A DNA stretch of 64,000 nt from Hyperoodon ampullatus (GCA_949752795.1 OX457057.1:160185980-160249979), one strand, 5' to 3'. Shown: positions 33,229-45,419, numbered from the stretch's first letter. Notes: generated by a model from the sequence alone, not told the origin. Numbers and translations are program-made.

Positions 33229-35149
33229 CATCACTATTTGGAGTTTCTGATCCTTAATAACTAGCAGCCATGTGATGAGAGGCAAATACAAATACACTTG
33301 CTTCAGAAGTAAGACCCTCAAGTCCTCACTATTAAAAACTCCTCAAACAAGAGATTTTTATTTGGAGGTGCAGGAAAGGAACATGCAGTTGAGATCCAAA
33401 AACCACAAAGTTCCATATGGGAAATTTAAATGATCAAGAATGTCTTGTGGATTTTCCCACATTGAATTTAGAAGGCAGCTTGCTCTTTAGGAAACCTGTG
33501 GAATAGACACTATGATCCCCCAAAACATTTGGAGGATGAAGAAGCAGCCAAGAGAGTTATCTAGGATCCTACTCAGAACCACCACAAAGGCAGAATCACA
33601 GAAGCCCTGGCTTTCCCCTTGGCCTGGGACATCGCTGGCAGCTGCAGGCACCTCTATTCAGAACTTGAGTGAACACCTCCACTACGCAGCTGCATCGTCC
33701 TTGTAGGAGAACAAATCCGCGTGCTGGTCCCATTCTGATCTCCCTAGATGTGGAGTCCAGGTCCCCTGACCACTGGCCCAGTATCATGAGAACAAGGCTG
33801 CCCTCACCTCAGAGTCCAGGGCTGGGAACCTCTAGACAGGATGGGAGTTGACAGCAGAGTAAGGGAGAGAAATAAGAGGCAGCCCTGACCCCAAATCCCA
33901 CCTGCAAGCGAAGCAGTGAGCCGACCAGCATCACCCACTGCCTGCACACGGTAGGCAGAGCCAGAAGACCCGCTTTAGGAGAGAGGATTGGGGGCAAGTT
34001 GACCAGAGCCCCATCACCTGGCAGGGCAGACACAAGTTTGGGATTTCAGTTCCCTGGTTGACACATCTCTTAAAAGTTCCCTCTGATACAGGGTCCCTAT
34101 GCAGGTCCCCATGGCCCCTTCCTCCCTTCCGTCCTCTCTCCCTAACCAGAGAGGGCCACATTCACTCTCACAGCCCGTGTATTTCCACTGCCCAGTGGTT
34201 TTGTCCTGACTTGTTCTGCTTCTTAGACTTTCCTTACTCTTGGCTCCATGTTGTCATGCAATATCTATTTCCTCTGTGATGGTCTCCCAAAGAGAGCCAG
34301 GATCTTTGGGTGTAAACCTTCACATACACCTCTTCTGAATCCTCCTAGACCAGGGGGCCATTGGCACTTATTTGCACCACTGTATGGGTACTCGCGGGGA
34401 GGCAGGGAGACGGCTCACTCTGATGTCAGTTCCATCCTGTCTAGAGATGCCAGGTCTGTACCCTGACGGGAGGGCAGACCCAGACCATCACTCACTGGGG
34501 CAGCACTGGTTTCAAATTCATCCAACAGGTCCCTGTTGTTCCCACTCTGTCTCCAGTGCTATGCTGGGTGTTGCGGGGGAGGACTCCAGAGGTAAGAGGA
34601 GACATCTCAGGGCTCCCCATCTCTGCATACCTTCCGTCATTCTGTCCCAAGGAGGGAGAATGCTCATCTGATTGGTCAGACTGCAGGTCACCGATTGGCC
34701 CATATTTGCAGGTGGGTGTGGCCACTGTTCCTGAAACATGGGCTGGGGTGGGGCAGTGACTGGCCCATCCCTCTCCTCTGTTCCTGCAGCAGATCAGTTC
34801 ACTGGCCCAGGCTGATGCCCTCTCCCTGTCCTTCCATGCAGCTGCCCAGAGCACAGGAGGAGCAGAGATTCGGGGAGAACAAGGGCCCCAGGCTCAGCCC
34901 AGCTGACCCCAGTTTGCTGTGTGAGGCATGGGGACCCAAACCCAGCTGCGTCCAATTTGACTCTTCTTTCTTCTCTGCTCTTCCTCTAACTGTCCCTCTG
35001 GGACTTTGTGGGTAGTGGATGCTAGGGTTTGGGGTCTCCCTGGGTCCTCTGGCCATCAGGCACGTATTAGCCCCTCACTGCTGCCAACCTTGGTGACGAC
35101 CCCCTCATGCTCCAGGAGAAGCAGTTCAGCGGGAAGTTTAGAACTGTGC
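33229..35149. other. Unassigned, repeat-poor sequence
   Basis: About 1.9 kb without a clear repeat. Two CCAAT-type boxes (gattggtca at 34671, gattggccc at 34693) lie close together. Open frames up to 120 codons overlap on both strands. No exon can be supported. Confidence 0.4.
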
Positions 35150-35620
35150 TGTGACACGAGGTAAGAGCTAGACAATCAAGTTTACTGGGGAGCGGCGAAA
35201 GGCTTCACAGGGAGAGTGGAGCTGGGGACTGGCCTTGAAAGATGTATAGGATCCCACTGACATATGGGGACATGGGGACAGACAGTCCAGGCAGGAGGAA
35301 CTAAGGCACGTTTGGAGAAGAGTAAAGAGTCCAGTGTGGTGCTGGCCACATGAATGTGGACAATGGAAGAAGACTCTAGAAGGTTAGGTAGACCTACAGG
35401 TTGGAGTCCCAGCATGCTCAGTCAAGAAGTTGTCACCTAATTTAGTAGACACCTGGGAGCCACTGAAAGCTACTAAGCAGGGAGGACTGCCGTCAGGACT
35501 GAGCTCTAGAAAGAAGAATTTGGCGGAAGTGTATGGGGGTGGATTGAAGCCAAACAAGACAAGGGCAGGAGGACCAGTTCGGCAGCCTGCACAGTAACCC
35601 AGGCAAGCAGAACATAAACG
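35150..35620 (-). repeat. L2 LINE internal 3' region
   Basis: Antisense L2: 'ctgggagccactgaaagcta', 'agcagggaggactgccgtca', 'cagtaacccaggcaagcag'. Confidence 0.6.
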
Positions 35621-36110
35621 CAGGGCGGTGGGACCAAAAGAGAGACCCCAGGGGGAAGGGCGAGCGCAGAACCCAGAGAACAAGAGTCCCAAGGAAGACA
35701 GAAGATGGGCTGTGGAGGGTTGCCGGAAAAGTCTTCAGGAGAACAGAGAGAACAGGTCTCCGGGTGCCTCCACAGAAACTGGGAGGTCAGGGCAGGCGGG
35801 GCTGATTCGCAGAAAGATGAGCTTGTCCACCTGCCCTGGGCCTGCTACCCTGCCGCCTTCCACTGCCCCAGAACACCATCAGCTGGTGCCCTGCGCTGCT
35901 TTGTCAGTGTCTTCTCCTCTCTCCGCTTCCCCTTTCTCCCACTTATTCTTCAGTCCTCAGCTCAAGGTCGCCTCCCCCTGCAAGCTGTCCCTGAGCGCCA
36001 CCCCGGGGACATAGTTAAGTGCCTCCCTCCCGTTCCCCTCCACCCTAACACGTGTGCGGGGTGCACCGCAACTGCTGGTTCCCTTCTCGGCTTCCCCCGT
36101 CAGGTGTTTC
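35621..36110. other. Unassigned sequence, L2-like in its second half
   Basis: 35855-36010 (ctcagctcaaggtcgcctcc) is compatible with plus-strand L2. Two overlapping open frames (128 and 140 codons) look like chance. Confidence 0.4.
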
Positions 36111-36250
36111 ATTTATTCGACAGGTAGGAACAAATGTTTGTTGAGCACCTACTATGTGCTAACCCCCAGGTGCTGAGAACTTCACACCGGGGAGAAAAAG
36201 CAGCACCTGCTCTCAAAGAATGCTTGGTCCAGTGGAGGAAGGAGGAGACC
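36111..36250 (-). repeat. L2 LINE 3' end
   Basis: 'tttgttgagcacctactatg' followed by decayed reverse L2. Confidence 0.75.
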
Positions 36251-36266
36251 AGATCGACAGAGACTA

Positions 36267-36618
36267 GGGCTTCCCTGGTGGCGCAGAGGTTAAGAATCCT
36301 CCTGCCAATGCAGGGGACACGGGTTCAAGTCCTGGTCTGGGAAGATCCCACATGCTGCGGAGCAACCAAGTTCATGCGCCACAACTACTGAGCCTGTACT
36401 CTAGAGCCTGCGAGCCACAACTACTGAGCCTGTGTGCCATAACTACTGAAGCCCGCGAGCCTAGACCCTGTGCTCCGCAACAAGGGAAGCCACTGCAATG
36501 AGAAGCCCGTGCGCCGCAACAAAGAGTAGCCCCCGCTCGCCGCAACTAAAGAAAAGCCCACGTGCAGCAATGAAGACCCAACACAGCCATAAATAAATAA
36601 ATAAATAACAACCAAAAA
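36267..36618 (+). mobile_element. CHR-type SINE, long form
   Basis: About 350 bp with internal 'ccacaactactgagcc' repeats, ending 'aagacccaacacagcc' plus (aaat)n. Duplication acagagact (36257-36265 and 36619-36627). Confidence 0.95.
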
Positions 36619-36627
36619 ACAGAGACT

Positions 36628-37640
36628 GGCCACGTGATAGGGGGTCATCTCTTCTCTGACTCTTTATCTCCACCCCTAGTGGGCCTGGCATGGAGAAGAC
36701 TCTAGAAATGATGGTTGAGGGAAGGGAGACACGTTGACTTTGAAGTGTGGCAGGACGTCCAGAGAGCAGCTGGGAATGGGGTGTGCGTGGCAGGGGGCTA
36801 GAGGTCAGGAGAGATGACCGGAAAAGGGCTATTTTTGGAATTCTGCCCTCTCACCTGTAAGTTACCGTGTCACTAAACCTGGCATGCAGAGTATGTGGGG
36901 TCCAAGCGCTTACCTGGAACATGAAGAGAGTGAGCAGGCTCTGCACCCCTGATGCAGCTTAGATGAACAGGGGGCCTATCCTTGAGCCCAGGCTGCTCCC
37001 GCTCAGAACTCATCCCGTTTAAGGAAGCGGGACATCAAGTCGCCTGCACTGGAGGACCAGACAGCCATCAAAGAGAAAACGCTTACACTATGGAACGTTC
37101 CTAACTCAGGGAAGCGCTAGTGTCAGTGGGGAGAAGGGAGGCTGCCTCTGCGCAGTGCCCCAGACAGCAAGTCACGTCTCCAGACTCCAGACCAACCAAC
37201 GATTAGGCTTTTCCTCATCTGACACAAGACTTCAGCTCCGTCTGAATGCCTGTGGCACTGAGCAAATCAAATGTAGATACCAAAGTGCCATCAAAAATGG
37301 AAACAGCCTGTTCTGGGCATGGTTTCTGCTGGTCCTAAAAAAGAATTATCTACGTGGCCACCGAAGAGCTCCCCTTCCGGCTCCCTGAGGGCAGCCAGCC
37401 CACTAAGGGCTCCTTCCCCCTCCCTCCCTCACCTCTGAAATGCACTGTATCAAGTCCTCCCGACAAATGACTGCTACCAATGGCTTCTAGCTGTCTGGAA
37501 ACACTTGGAGGTAAACAAGCCTGTCCCAGTCACACTGTATGACTTAGCTTTGCAGGCTGCTGGACTCCCCGTCCTGAGTTTTTCCCCACCCCACCCCAAC
37601 TCTGTGGTGCCTGTGACCTCCAGCTGGTCCTCCAATGAAA
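36628..37640. other. Unassigned sequence
   Basis: No repeat or gene recognised. Confidence 0.4.
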
Positions 37641-37782
37641 CATCCATCATCTAGAATCCAGACTGAAAGCTCCATGTGGGCAGGGCCGTGTCCCTCTGCT
37701 CACTAGTGCATCCCCAGGTCTAGGACATTGCCTAGCACACAGTAGGTCCTTTATAAGTATTTGTTATGTAGATTCAATAAAC
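37641..37782 (+). repeat. L2 LINE 3' end
   Basis: 'gctccatgtgggcagggccg', 'agcacacagtaggtccttta', 'taagtatttgttatgtag'. Confidence 0.75.
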
Positions 37783-38414
37783 TTTGGTCAGGCACCTCTC
37801 CTGTGTAAGGTACCTTCAGGCCTGTCCTTCTTCTCAGGACACAGAGCAGAAAGGGCAACCAGTGCTCTTCCCACCAAGAGCCCCCTCTGCAGATGAGCCA
37901 GCACGTTCCAGAGGGGTCCCAGGGTCAGAGTGAAACGGAGCAGGACCCTGTGGTCCTAGCCCCTCATGTCCTCTGCCTGCCTTTTGTCTGCAGAAAAACT
38001 TTAGCCAAAGAATAAGTTTAATGAGAGAAGTGAGAAAATGCAGAAGCAAAAGAAAACAGTCCAACAAGACTAAATAATAGTTTAGTCATTAAGCAAAGTC
38101 AAGGACCTTTAAGTTCCTCCTCAAGGGCTATAGATAATATTCTGAGCCATATCCTGCGAGCTGTCTTATAGACACTGAAACCCCCGCCAGGTGGAAGAAG
38201 TTAACTACATGATGACCAGACTGCAGCCATGGCATAAGCTGCCACAATTCCAAGAATTGGCCTCAAGGAAATAGGAACAAACCGACCCTGGAACTGAAGA
38301 TTAACTGTAGCTAAAACAATTAAGATGACACTGGTCAGACCACTGCATGACCAATTGCAAGATGACTGTCAGAGCCGACTGTGCTGTTTCTGCACGTAGC
38401 CCCCTCCCTCTGTC

Positions 38415-38421
38415 TATAAAA
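38415..38421 (+). promoter_or_regulatory. TATA box of the solo LTR
   Basis: TATAAAA at the expected U3/R position. Confidence 0.6.
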
Positions 38422-38524
38422 GCTCTTGTCCACTGGTTATCAGTGGGGGGTAGGGGGGAGTCAGCCTTTGGACAGGAATCCATCCTCCCCTCCCCTCCCC
38501 TCCCCCGCAGTTGCCGGCATCCAA

Positions 38525-38530
38525 AATAAA
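38525..38530 (+). promoter_or_regulatory. Poly(A) signal of the solo LTR
   Basis: AATAAA downstream of the LTR TATA box. Confidence 0.6.
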
Positions 38531-38954
38531 GCAAACTCCTTTCCACCAACCTTGCCTCTTTAATGGCTTTTGAGTGGGGAGCGGCTGGACCCCACTTTCG
38601 GTGACGAGAGGAACACATGTCCAGCCCCTGTGGCTCCCTCTGCCTGAGCACAGGTCTACATAAGACCCTCTCTTTAAACCTACAGTGAATATGGGCCAGC
38701 CTCCCCGCTTCCCACTGCCTTCCTCCCCATCACCCCAGCACTCCTGTTCCCTCCGGGATGTTTCCAGGAACATTTGGCACCATTTCAGAGAAGTTCAAAT
38801 AGCATGGCTTCCTTAGCAACCTGGGATACTTAAGCCACCCAAATTACTTCTGCCTTTGCTTCAGACAACAAAGTAAGAGAGCTGAATCCTGTCCTCATGA
38901 AAAAGGGTTAATGCACATTCCACAGAGACAGACATCATAGGGAAGAGGCAGGCT

Positions 38955-39162
38955 TCATAGCCAACATACCTGCACTCCAATCCCGGCCCTGCCATTGATT
39001 TTCTGGTGACAGGGAAATTTCCTTGTCTCAGTTTCCTCACCTATCAGGAGGGGATGACATTAGTAGTTCTTACCTCATTGGGATATTATGAAGGGTAAAT
39101 GAGATAATCCATGTAAAGCACTTAGAAAAGTGAGTCTGCAATAAAAATTAACTTTTATTTTT
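38955..39162 (+). repeat. MIR SINE
   Basis: 'cactccaatcccggccctgc', 'tctcagtttcctcacctatc', 'gggtaaatgagataatccat', 'gtaaagcacttagaaaagtg'. Followed by a (tta)n run to 39186. Confidence 0.85.
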
Positions 39163-39369
39163 ATTATCATTATTATTATTATCTTTAACTACAGTTCAGG
39201 AAGGATCCCACTAGAGGGTGTTTACTGCAATTTTTACACATTTTCTCCTAGTTTAGGGTGGCTAATGAAACCTCACCCCTCTGACGCTAGGAGGCTCCTC
39301 CCCACCTCCTCATGGAAACAACTCTGCCAAATATCCCTCTCTCAGCCCCAACAAAAGGGATCTTATCAC

Positions 39370-39735
39370 CTACCCTCTTGTATGCTCTGTATAAATCAGC
39401 ACAGCCTAACTGCTGTAACAAACACCCCCAAAGCCAAGGGCTTGACACAACAAAGGCTTTTCTCACTCGTGATCCAGTATCATCAAGGGTAGGAGATATT
39501 CTGTTCCACAAAGTCATTCGGGCACCCAGGCTCCTTCCCATGGGCTCCACTATTTTGCAGGGCCATGGACCCCCACCCTGGGTCCTCTGCATCCAGCCAG
39601 CAGGTGGGAAGAAAGCACATGGAGATCACATGCAGGTTTGAGGACCATACTGGGTGGGGGAGTTTATTCCTTTAGCCACATCCATTAGCCAGAAGCTCAG
39701 TCCCATGACACCACCTTACTGTAGTAGAAGCTCTG
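39370..39735 (-). repeat. Probable old LTR (MaLR-like), family unassigned
   Basis: 'ctaactgctgtaacaaacac', 'cacaacaaaggcttttctca' and the later 'gccagaagctcagtccca' resemble the reverse strand of an old mammalian LTR. Assignment is by resemblance only. Confidence 0.4.
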
Positions 39736-39909
39736 AAATAGTCTTTCCACGTGTTCAAGAGGAAAATAAAATCAATTCAATGATCACATAGTATTTTTTC
39801 TGCTACTTACTCCTTCTGAGGCTTCTCTAGGAGGGAACTTGAGTTTGGTGCTTCCCCTCAAATCCTATAGCAGATGATGTCTTATTCCACCTGGGCAGAG
39901 GACATGGGA

Positions 39910-40038
39910 GAAAGAAGGCAATCTTCAGAATCGGACAGAGCTGGGCCTAAATCGCAGCTTTGTCACTTACTAGGACAGCTCAGCCCTCTGAGTCAGCTTC
40001 CTTTTTTACAAAGTAGAAGTGGTAACACAGGGTGGTTA
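39910..40038 (+). repeat. MIR SINE fragment
   Basis: 'gacagagctgggcctaaatc' and 'gcagctttgtcacttactag'; decayed 3' half. Confidence 0.6.
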
Positions 40039-40940
40039 CCAATTGGAGACGATACTTATAAAGGGCGGCCACGAGCGGAATTTTCTTTGGCCCTCCTCTT
40101 GTTCTCCCATCCCCCAACCAACACCACACCATCCTCTCCAGGCTAATTAACGTTGCTCCAAGCCAATAAAGTGAGAGTCAGGGCCATGACGGGGGAGGGT
40201 GTCCTGATTTGTTTTTCAGCCAGTCAACCTGACTGACTCGGCCCTAACAACTAGATAGAAGATGGAGGTCAGAATGGTCTGTGAATGTAATTAAGTGAAT
40301 GTAAAATCTGGGAACCCAAATCCCTCTCAGCCCCAACCAATGCCAGTTTGATCCGTTGGTGTTTAGACCCCACCCCCAATCCACCCGCACACTTTACGCT
40401 CTGATCCAGATAGCCTACGGATGCTGAAAGCCAACCAGCACGGGGAATTGGTTGCTTCATAAGCTCCTACAGACTCTGTCCCTAATTGCAAACCCATTTG
40501 GGACATTTTCTGAAACAAGAGGCTCTGCACTAACCACTAGCTCCTAAACAAACATACTAACAAACAAACAAACATCAGGGTTTATGCTTTTCCCCCTCGT
40601 TCTCCCACTCACCTGGCTCCTCCTGCACACCTTGCTGTAAAACAATTACTGGGGAAACAAAAGACACCGCCCAATCCATGCCCCTGGTAGTACCACGGCA
40701 GTCAGGAATCCCTGTTCTCTTAGTAACGCAAACTGCCCCAGCTGTGTGTATTTGGTGCTTGGATTACATGAGCCAGCAGCCGGGGGGTGGGCATGTTGCT
40801 AGGAGAACCTGAACTTGAGTTTAAATTTGCAACCTTTCTTCACTGCCACAGCTTTTTCTCAGCTGCAAATAGACACACACACTCAAGAGTAGGACCCACA
40901 ACCCTGGGCTCCCCTGGGAAATCCCAGCTCAGATAAGACT
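40039..40940. other. Unassigned sequence
   Basis: No repeat apart from a short (caaa)n run at 40545-40573. Open frames are short. Confidence 0.4.
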
Positions 40941-40950
40941 GCTGTGGCAC

Positions 40951-41163
40951 TTTTTTTTTTTTTTTTTTTTTGCGGTACACGGGCCTCTCACTGTTATGGC
41001 CTCTCCCGGTGCGGAGTACAGGCTCCGGACGCGCAGGCTCAGCAGCCATGGCTCACGGGCCCAGCCGCTCCGCGGCATGTGGGATCTTCCCAGACCGGGG
41101 AACGAACCCGTGTCCCCTGCATCGGCAGGCGGACTCTCAACCCCTGCGCCACCAGGGAAGCCC
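40951..41163 (-). mobile_element. CHR-type SINE, short form
   Basis: Reverse SINE preceded by a 21-base T run. Near-perfect duplication ctgtggc(a/t)cttttttt starting at 40942 and 41164. Confidence 0.94.
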
Positions 41164-41224
41164 CTGTGGCTCTTTTTTTTCCCCTTGATTTTCAAGCTGA
41201 GCCAACAACCACACAAATAAACAA

Positions 41225-41345
41225 GAATTATAAAGAACTATCCATTGGGTAATACCGACTGAGCCCCTACCACTGCCAGGCACTGTTGTAGGCCCTGGGA
41301 CACCGCTGTGAAGGAAACAGGCAAGATCCTGCATCTGGGGGAGGG
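41225..41345 (-). repeat. L2 LINE 3' end
   Basis: 'gactgagcccctaccactgc', 'caggcactgttgtaggccct', 'gggacaccgctgtgaaggaa'. Confidence 0.7.
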
Positions 41346-41378
41346 GATGGTAAATAGACAAACAGAACCCGTAGGAAA

Positions 41379-41420
41379 TATATGTGTGTGTGTGTGTGTG
41401 TCTACATATGTGTATATATA
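41379..41420 (+). repeat. (TG)n / (TA)n microsatellite
   Basis: A TG run followed by mixed TA/TG sequence. Confidence 0.9.
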
Positions 41421-41700
41421 GAAGTAGATATAGAAAGAGATTTATTTCAAGGAATTGGTGCATGTGATTGTGGGGACTGGCAGGTCTGAAGTCTGCAGGG
41501 CAGGCAGGCAGCCTGGAAACAGGCAGGAGTCGAGGCTGCCGTCTTGAGGCAGAATCTCTTCCTCCACAGGGAAACTTCAGTTCTGCAGTTAAGGCCTTTC
41601 TACCGATTAGATGCTATCAAGAGTAAGCTCCTTTCCTAAAAGTCAACAGATTGTAGATATTTACCATATCCTCAGAATACCTTCACAGCAGCACGAAGTT
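41421..41700 (-). repeat. Old ERV LTR fragment
   Basis: 'gagatttatttcaaggaatt', 'gtgcatgtgattgtgggga' and 'taaggcctttctaccgatta' match the antisense pattern also seen in the LTR at 62.07-62.51 kb, more decayed. Confidence 0.6.
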
Positions 41701-42284
41701 GGTGTGTGATTGAATAACTGGGTACTGTAGCCTGGCCCAGAGGACACAGAAATTAACCACACAGCGGTATATACCTGCCTGAGTAGTGAGAAGTAAGCGC
41801 AATGGAAAAGAAGAAAGCAGGGTGAGGGGACCAGGGAGCCCCGTGGAAGGCGGACAACAACAGGAGACCCACCTGAGTGAAACACAGTATGTCATTCAAT
41901 GCAACCTAAATGAAAAATAAATGAACATACCTAGGCATTGCGCTCAAAAAGCAAGACAAAAATCCTCACCTAGTTACACATCTGCTTAATCTTGACCGTG
42001 TTGCAGGGTAACCGAGACCAGAGGTAAGTCGTCTGAATAACACTCGTTAGTATTACTTGACACAGCCAAAGCCAGGCTGTCCAGTCTCCTCGACCTGTTC
42101 ATTAGGCAGCTGTGAATCCCTGTGACCACAGCCTCCTGGCCGCGCCTCTGCGCATGCTCCCTCCCCTGCGCTCCTCCGCCCTGCCCCGCCCCGCCCCTCG
42201 GGGTTCCCAGGGCTCCTGGTCCACCGAGCCTCCCTGGGCAGCCTCCTGCCCCTTCTGCCCTGATCTCTTCTCCTGCAGGCCCTC
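41701..42284. other. Unassigned, with a GC-rich patch
   Basis: 42120-42240 is CpG-rich and holds tgcgcatgc (42149-42157, NRF1-like) and overlapping GC boxes (ccccgccccgcccc, about 42184). No transcript can be shown. Confidence 0.4.
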
Positions 42285-42611
42285 TTCCCGCAGCTCCATC
42301 CCGCTGGCCTCTTGCCGGTTCCCCAACACTCCAGCCTGCTTCTGCTTCAGTGTCTTGGTCTCTTCTGTTCCCTCTTCCTGGAAGGGTCCCCTCTCAGCCA
42401 TCTCCTGGGCTCTCTCCCTGACATCCTGCTCAGAAAGGCCAACAGTGAACACCCTGTAAAACAACACCTCCCCGTCACTCTCTGTCCCCTTAGCCTGTCC
42501 TGTCTTCACAGCACTTGTGTTAAATGTATATTTCTTTGTTAATTGCCTGTCTCCTCTCACTTGAATGCAGAAGGGCAGGGACTCTGGGTTTTGTGTGTCT
42601 GTGTAGTACAA
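42285..42611 (+). repeat. L2 LINE 3' region
   Basis: 'ctgtccccttagcctgtcct', 'cagcacttgtgttaaatgta', 'tgcagaagggcagggactct'. Confidence 0.65.
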
Positions 42612-43300
42612 TAACATAAAATTTACTGTTTTAAAATGTACAACTAGGGCTTCCCTGGTGGCGCAGTGGTTGAGAGTCCACCTGCCGATGCAGGGGACAC
42701 GGGTTTGTGCCCCGGTCCGGGAAGATCCCACATGCCGCAGAGTGGCTGGGCCCGTGAGCCATGGCTGCTGAGCCTGCACATCTGGAGCCTGTGCTCCGCA
42801 GTGGGAGGGGCCACAGCAGTGAGAGGCCCCCGTACCGCAAAAAAAAAAAAAAAATTTTTACAACTCAGTGACATTTAGTGCATTCACAATGTTGTGCAAC
42901 CATCACCACTCCCTAGTTCCAGAACACCTACATCACCCCAAAAGGAAACCCCATACCCATTATGCAGTTGCTTCCCTTTCTTCCCTCCTCCAACCTGTGA
43001 CCATGGATCTACCTATACTGAATGTTTCATATAAATGCAATCGTACAATATGTGGCCTTTTGTGTCTGACTGCTTTCACTTACCACGATGTCTTTGCGGT
43101 TCATCTCATCGCATCAGATAGCTGTACTTTTTTTTTTTTCTGGCTGACTGACATTCCATTGTGTGGATATGCCGTGTTTTGCTTGTCCATTGGTCAGCCG
43201 ATGGACATTTGGATTGTTTGTACCTTTTGCTGTCATGAATAATGCTGCAGTGAACGTTTGCGTACGAGTGTTTGTTTGAAGGGAACTCTGTTTTGATCAC
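42612..43300 (-). mobile_element. L1M ORF2 3' fragment, split by a SINE
   Basis: Antisense L1M: 'cattcacaatgttgtgcaac', 'ccccaaaaggaaaccccata', 'tttcatataaatgcaatcgt', 'tgctgtcatgaataatgctg'. No open frame of useful length. Confidence 0.88.
42647..42854 (+). mobile_element. CHR-type SINE inside L1M
   Basis: Full SINE and A tail. Imperfect flanks: aaaatgtacaact (42633-42645) and an A-rich tttttacaact ending at 42865. Confidence 0.93.
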
Positions 43301-43766
43301 TCTGTATCTCTGGCCCGTGAACAGACCTGCACAGGGAAAGGCTCAGTAATTAACAGCTATGGATAGTTTAATCCTCAGACAAATAAATAGTAGTCAAGGT
43401 TTGAGCATCTAATGTCCTTGGGCTACAGGCCCCCTTCATCCAGCCTCTGCAACAGTGCAGGACTGAGACCCCTATGTCTTCCTCTTCCCAAACCCACACT
43501 CTCAGTGTCCTGGAGCCACACTCTACCCAGCAGTGGGGCAGGGGTCCAGCTGCCCCACTCCCCAAACATAAGCACCTCCAGGCAGTGGAGAGAAATGGGC
43601 CCTTCTGAATTCTCATGGAGCCCTGGGATCGCCCCAAAAAACAAAGCCTTATTGCCTTCAGGGAAGGTCTGATTAGTAGGCTAATAGAATGCAGAAATTT
43701 TCTTTGGATAGGATAAAATCTTAAATTTCACAATTAGGAATAAGATCCTAAAAAAGATAATACCCC
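43301..43766. other. Unassigned sequence
   Basis: Overlapping open frames of 73-89 codons on both strands have no motif. Confidence 0.35.
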
Positions 43767-44220
43767 TGTATTGGTTTCCTAGGGCTTCCACGACAAAGTA
43801 CTACAAACTGGATGGCTTAAAACAATGGAAACGGAAATTTATTCTCTCACAATTCTGGAGGCTAGAAGTCTGAAATCAAGGTGTTGGCAGGGCTACTCTC
43901 CCTCTGAAGTTTCTAGGGAAGGATCCTTCCTTGCCTCTTCCTAGCTTTGGGTGGTTTCCAGCAATCTTTGGCAGTCTTCAGTTCACAGCTGCATCCCTCC
44001 AATCTCTGCCTCCGTCTTCACTTGGCATTCTTTTCTCATATCTTCACATCAATTTCTTATGACACCAGTCATATTGAACTAAGGGCCCTCCGTGCTCCAG
44101 TATGACCTCATCTTAAGTAATCACATCTGCAATGACCTTATTACCAAATAGCATCACGTTCTGAGGCACTGAAGATGAGGACTTCAGCATGTCTTTTGGG
44201 GGATACAATTCAATCCACAG
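43767..44220 (-). mobile_element. MaLR (MLT1-type) LTR
   Basis: Reverse LTR, nearly complete: 'tgtattggtttcctagggct', 'gacaaagtactacaaactgg', 'cacaattctggaggctagaa', 'ggatacaattcaatcca'. Confidence 0.88.
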
Positions 44221-44504
44221 CCTTGGAGAAGGTAATGGGATACATATCCTTGATTTCACTAAAGTGTAAATGACTGATAAGGTATTGGGGGGCAGGGAGC
44301 TGTTGTGCAAATGAAGAGAGTAGAGGACCATGCATAGGCCAGTGGGTCCACTAATGAGGAGAAATGGGGTAAGGAAGAGGAGGATGGAGCCATAAAGAGT
44401 GGTTTCTTTGTCTTTCTGGTGATGTAGCTGAGGGCCAACCCTTCAGCGGGCCCAGTAGCAGAACAGGGAAAGGAGGTGTCTCGGGTCTCCTAGAGGGAAT
44501 CTTT
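44221..44504. other. Unassigned sequence
   Basis: No repeat recognised. Confidence 0.35.
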
Positions 44505-44980
44505 TAACACTCACACCAGCTCACTCCTCTGCTAAAAATCCTCCGGGGGCTCCCTTGTCCCGAGGGCCCACACCATCCACCCTCTGCTTCTGCACACACT
44601 CCACGTGCTGTCGTTGCCCCACTGTTCACTCTGCCACCCTGGGCTCCCTGCTACCCTTGAAAGTGCCTGGCATGCTCCTGCCCCAGCCTGGGTCCTGCTA
44701 TTCCCTTCCTTCAGAGAGCTCTGTGGCTCAAACTGCATCTTACCAGGTCCCCACTGTGCACCCCATCCCCACTTCACCCAGCACTTTCTATGCCCTCACC
44801 TTGCTAGTTTTCCCCACAGTGCTTGCCGCCACCCGATACACAAGTATTGGCCTATTTTCTGCCTGTCTGCCTCCGCTAGACTATGAACACCATGAGGGCA
44901 GGGAGTTTTGTGCTAGTCGCTGCTGTATTCCGGGTCTGCAGAGCAGTCCCTGGCATGCATTAGGCGTTCGATAAGTTTTC
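44505..44980 (+). repeat. L2 LINE 3' region, split by an L1 tail
   Basis: 'ctcactcctctgctaaaaat', 'gactatgaacaccatgaggg', 'ggcatgcattaggcgttcga'. The final gaatgaa lies after the L1 insertion (45354-45362). Confidence 0.75.
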
Positions 44981-44981
44981 A

Positions 44982-45338
44982 TCAGCTATATCCCTTATAT
45001 GCAGAATCTTAAAAAAGGCTACAAATGAAATTATCTACAAAACAGAAATCGAGTTACAGATGTAAAACATAAACTTATGGTTACCAGGGGGGTAAGGATG
45101 GAGAGGGATAAATCGGAAGATTGGGATTGACACATACACACTACTATATATAAAATAGATAACTAATAAGGACCTACTGTATAACACAGGGAACTCTACT
45201 CAATACTCTGTAATGACCTATATGGGAAAAGAATCTAAAGAGTGGATGTATGTATATGTATAACTGATTCACTTTGCTGTATGGCAGAAACTATCACAAC
45301 ATTGTAAATCAATTATACACCAATAAAAATTAAAAAAA
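44982..45338 (+). mobile_element. L1 3' end, truncated, inserted in L2
   Basis: L1 3' UTR ('ggacctactgtataacacag', 'ctgattcactttgctgtatg', 'caattatacaccaataaaaa'). The flanks aagttttcatc (44971-44981) and aagtttttttcatc (from about 45338) are a decayed duplication. Confidence 0.85.
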
Positions 45339-45419
45339 AGTTTTTTTCATCCGATGAATGAAACTTCTTCTGCTACACTACATGCTCAGGGAGACTTGCA
45401 GCTAATGAGAGGACCTCTG

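Larger units (their letters stand above)
37989..38617 (+). mobile_element. Solo ERV1-type LTR
   Basis: 629 bp with TG...CA ends (TGCAGAAAAACTTTAGCC...GAACACA) and a 4-bp duplication tgtc (37985-37988 and 38618-38621), the size usual for class I endogenous retroviruses. A TATA box (tataaaa, 38415-38421) and AATAAA (38525-38530) are about 105 bp apart. A C-rich (ctccc)n tract lies between them. The 3' part 'gaccccactttcggtgac' fits a gammaretroviral-type U5. No internal region adjoins, so it is a solo LTR. Confidence 0.78.
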
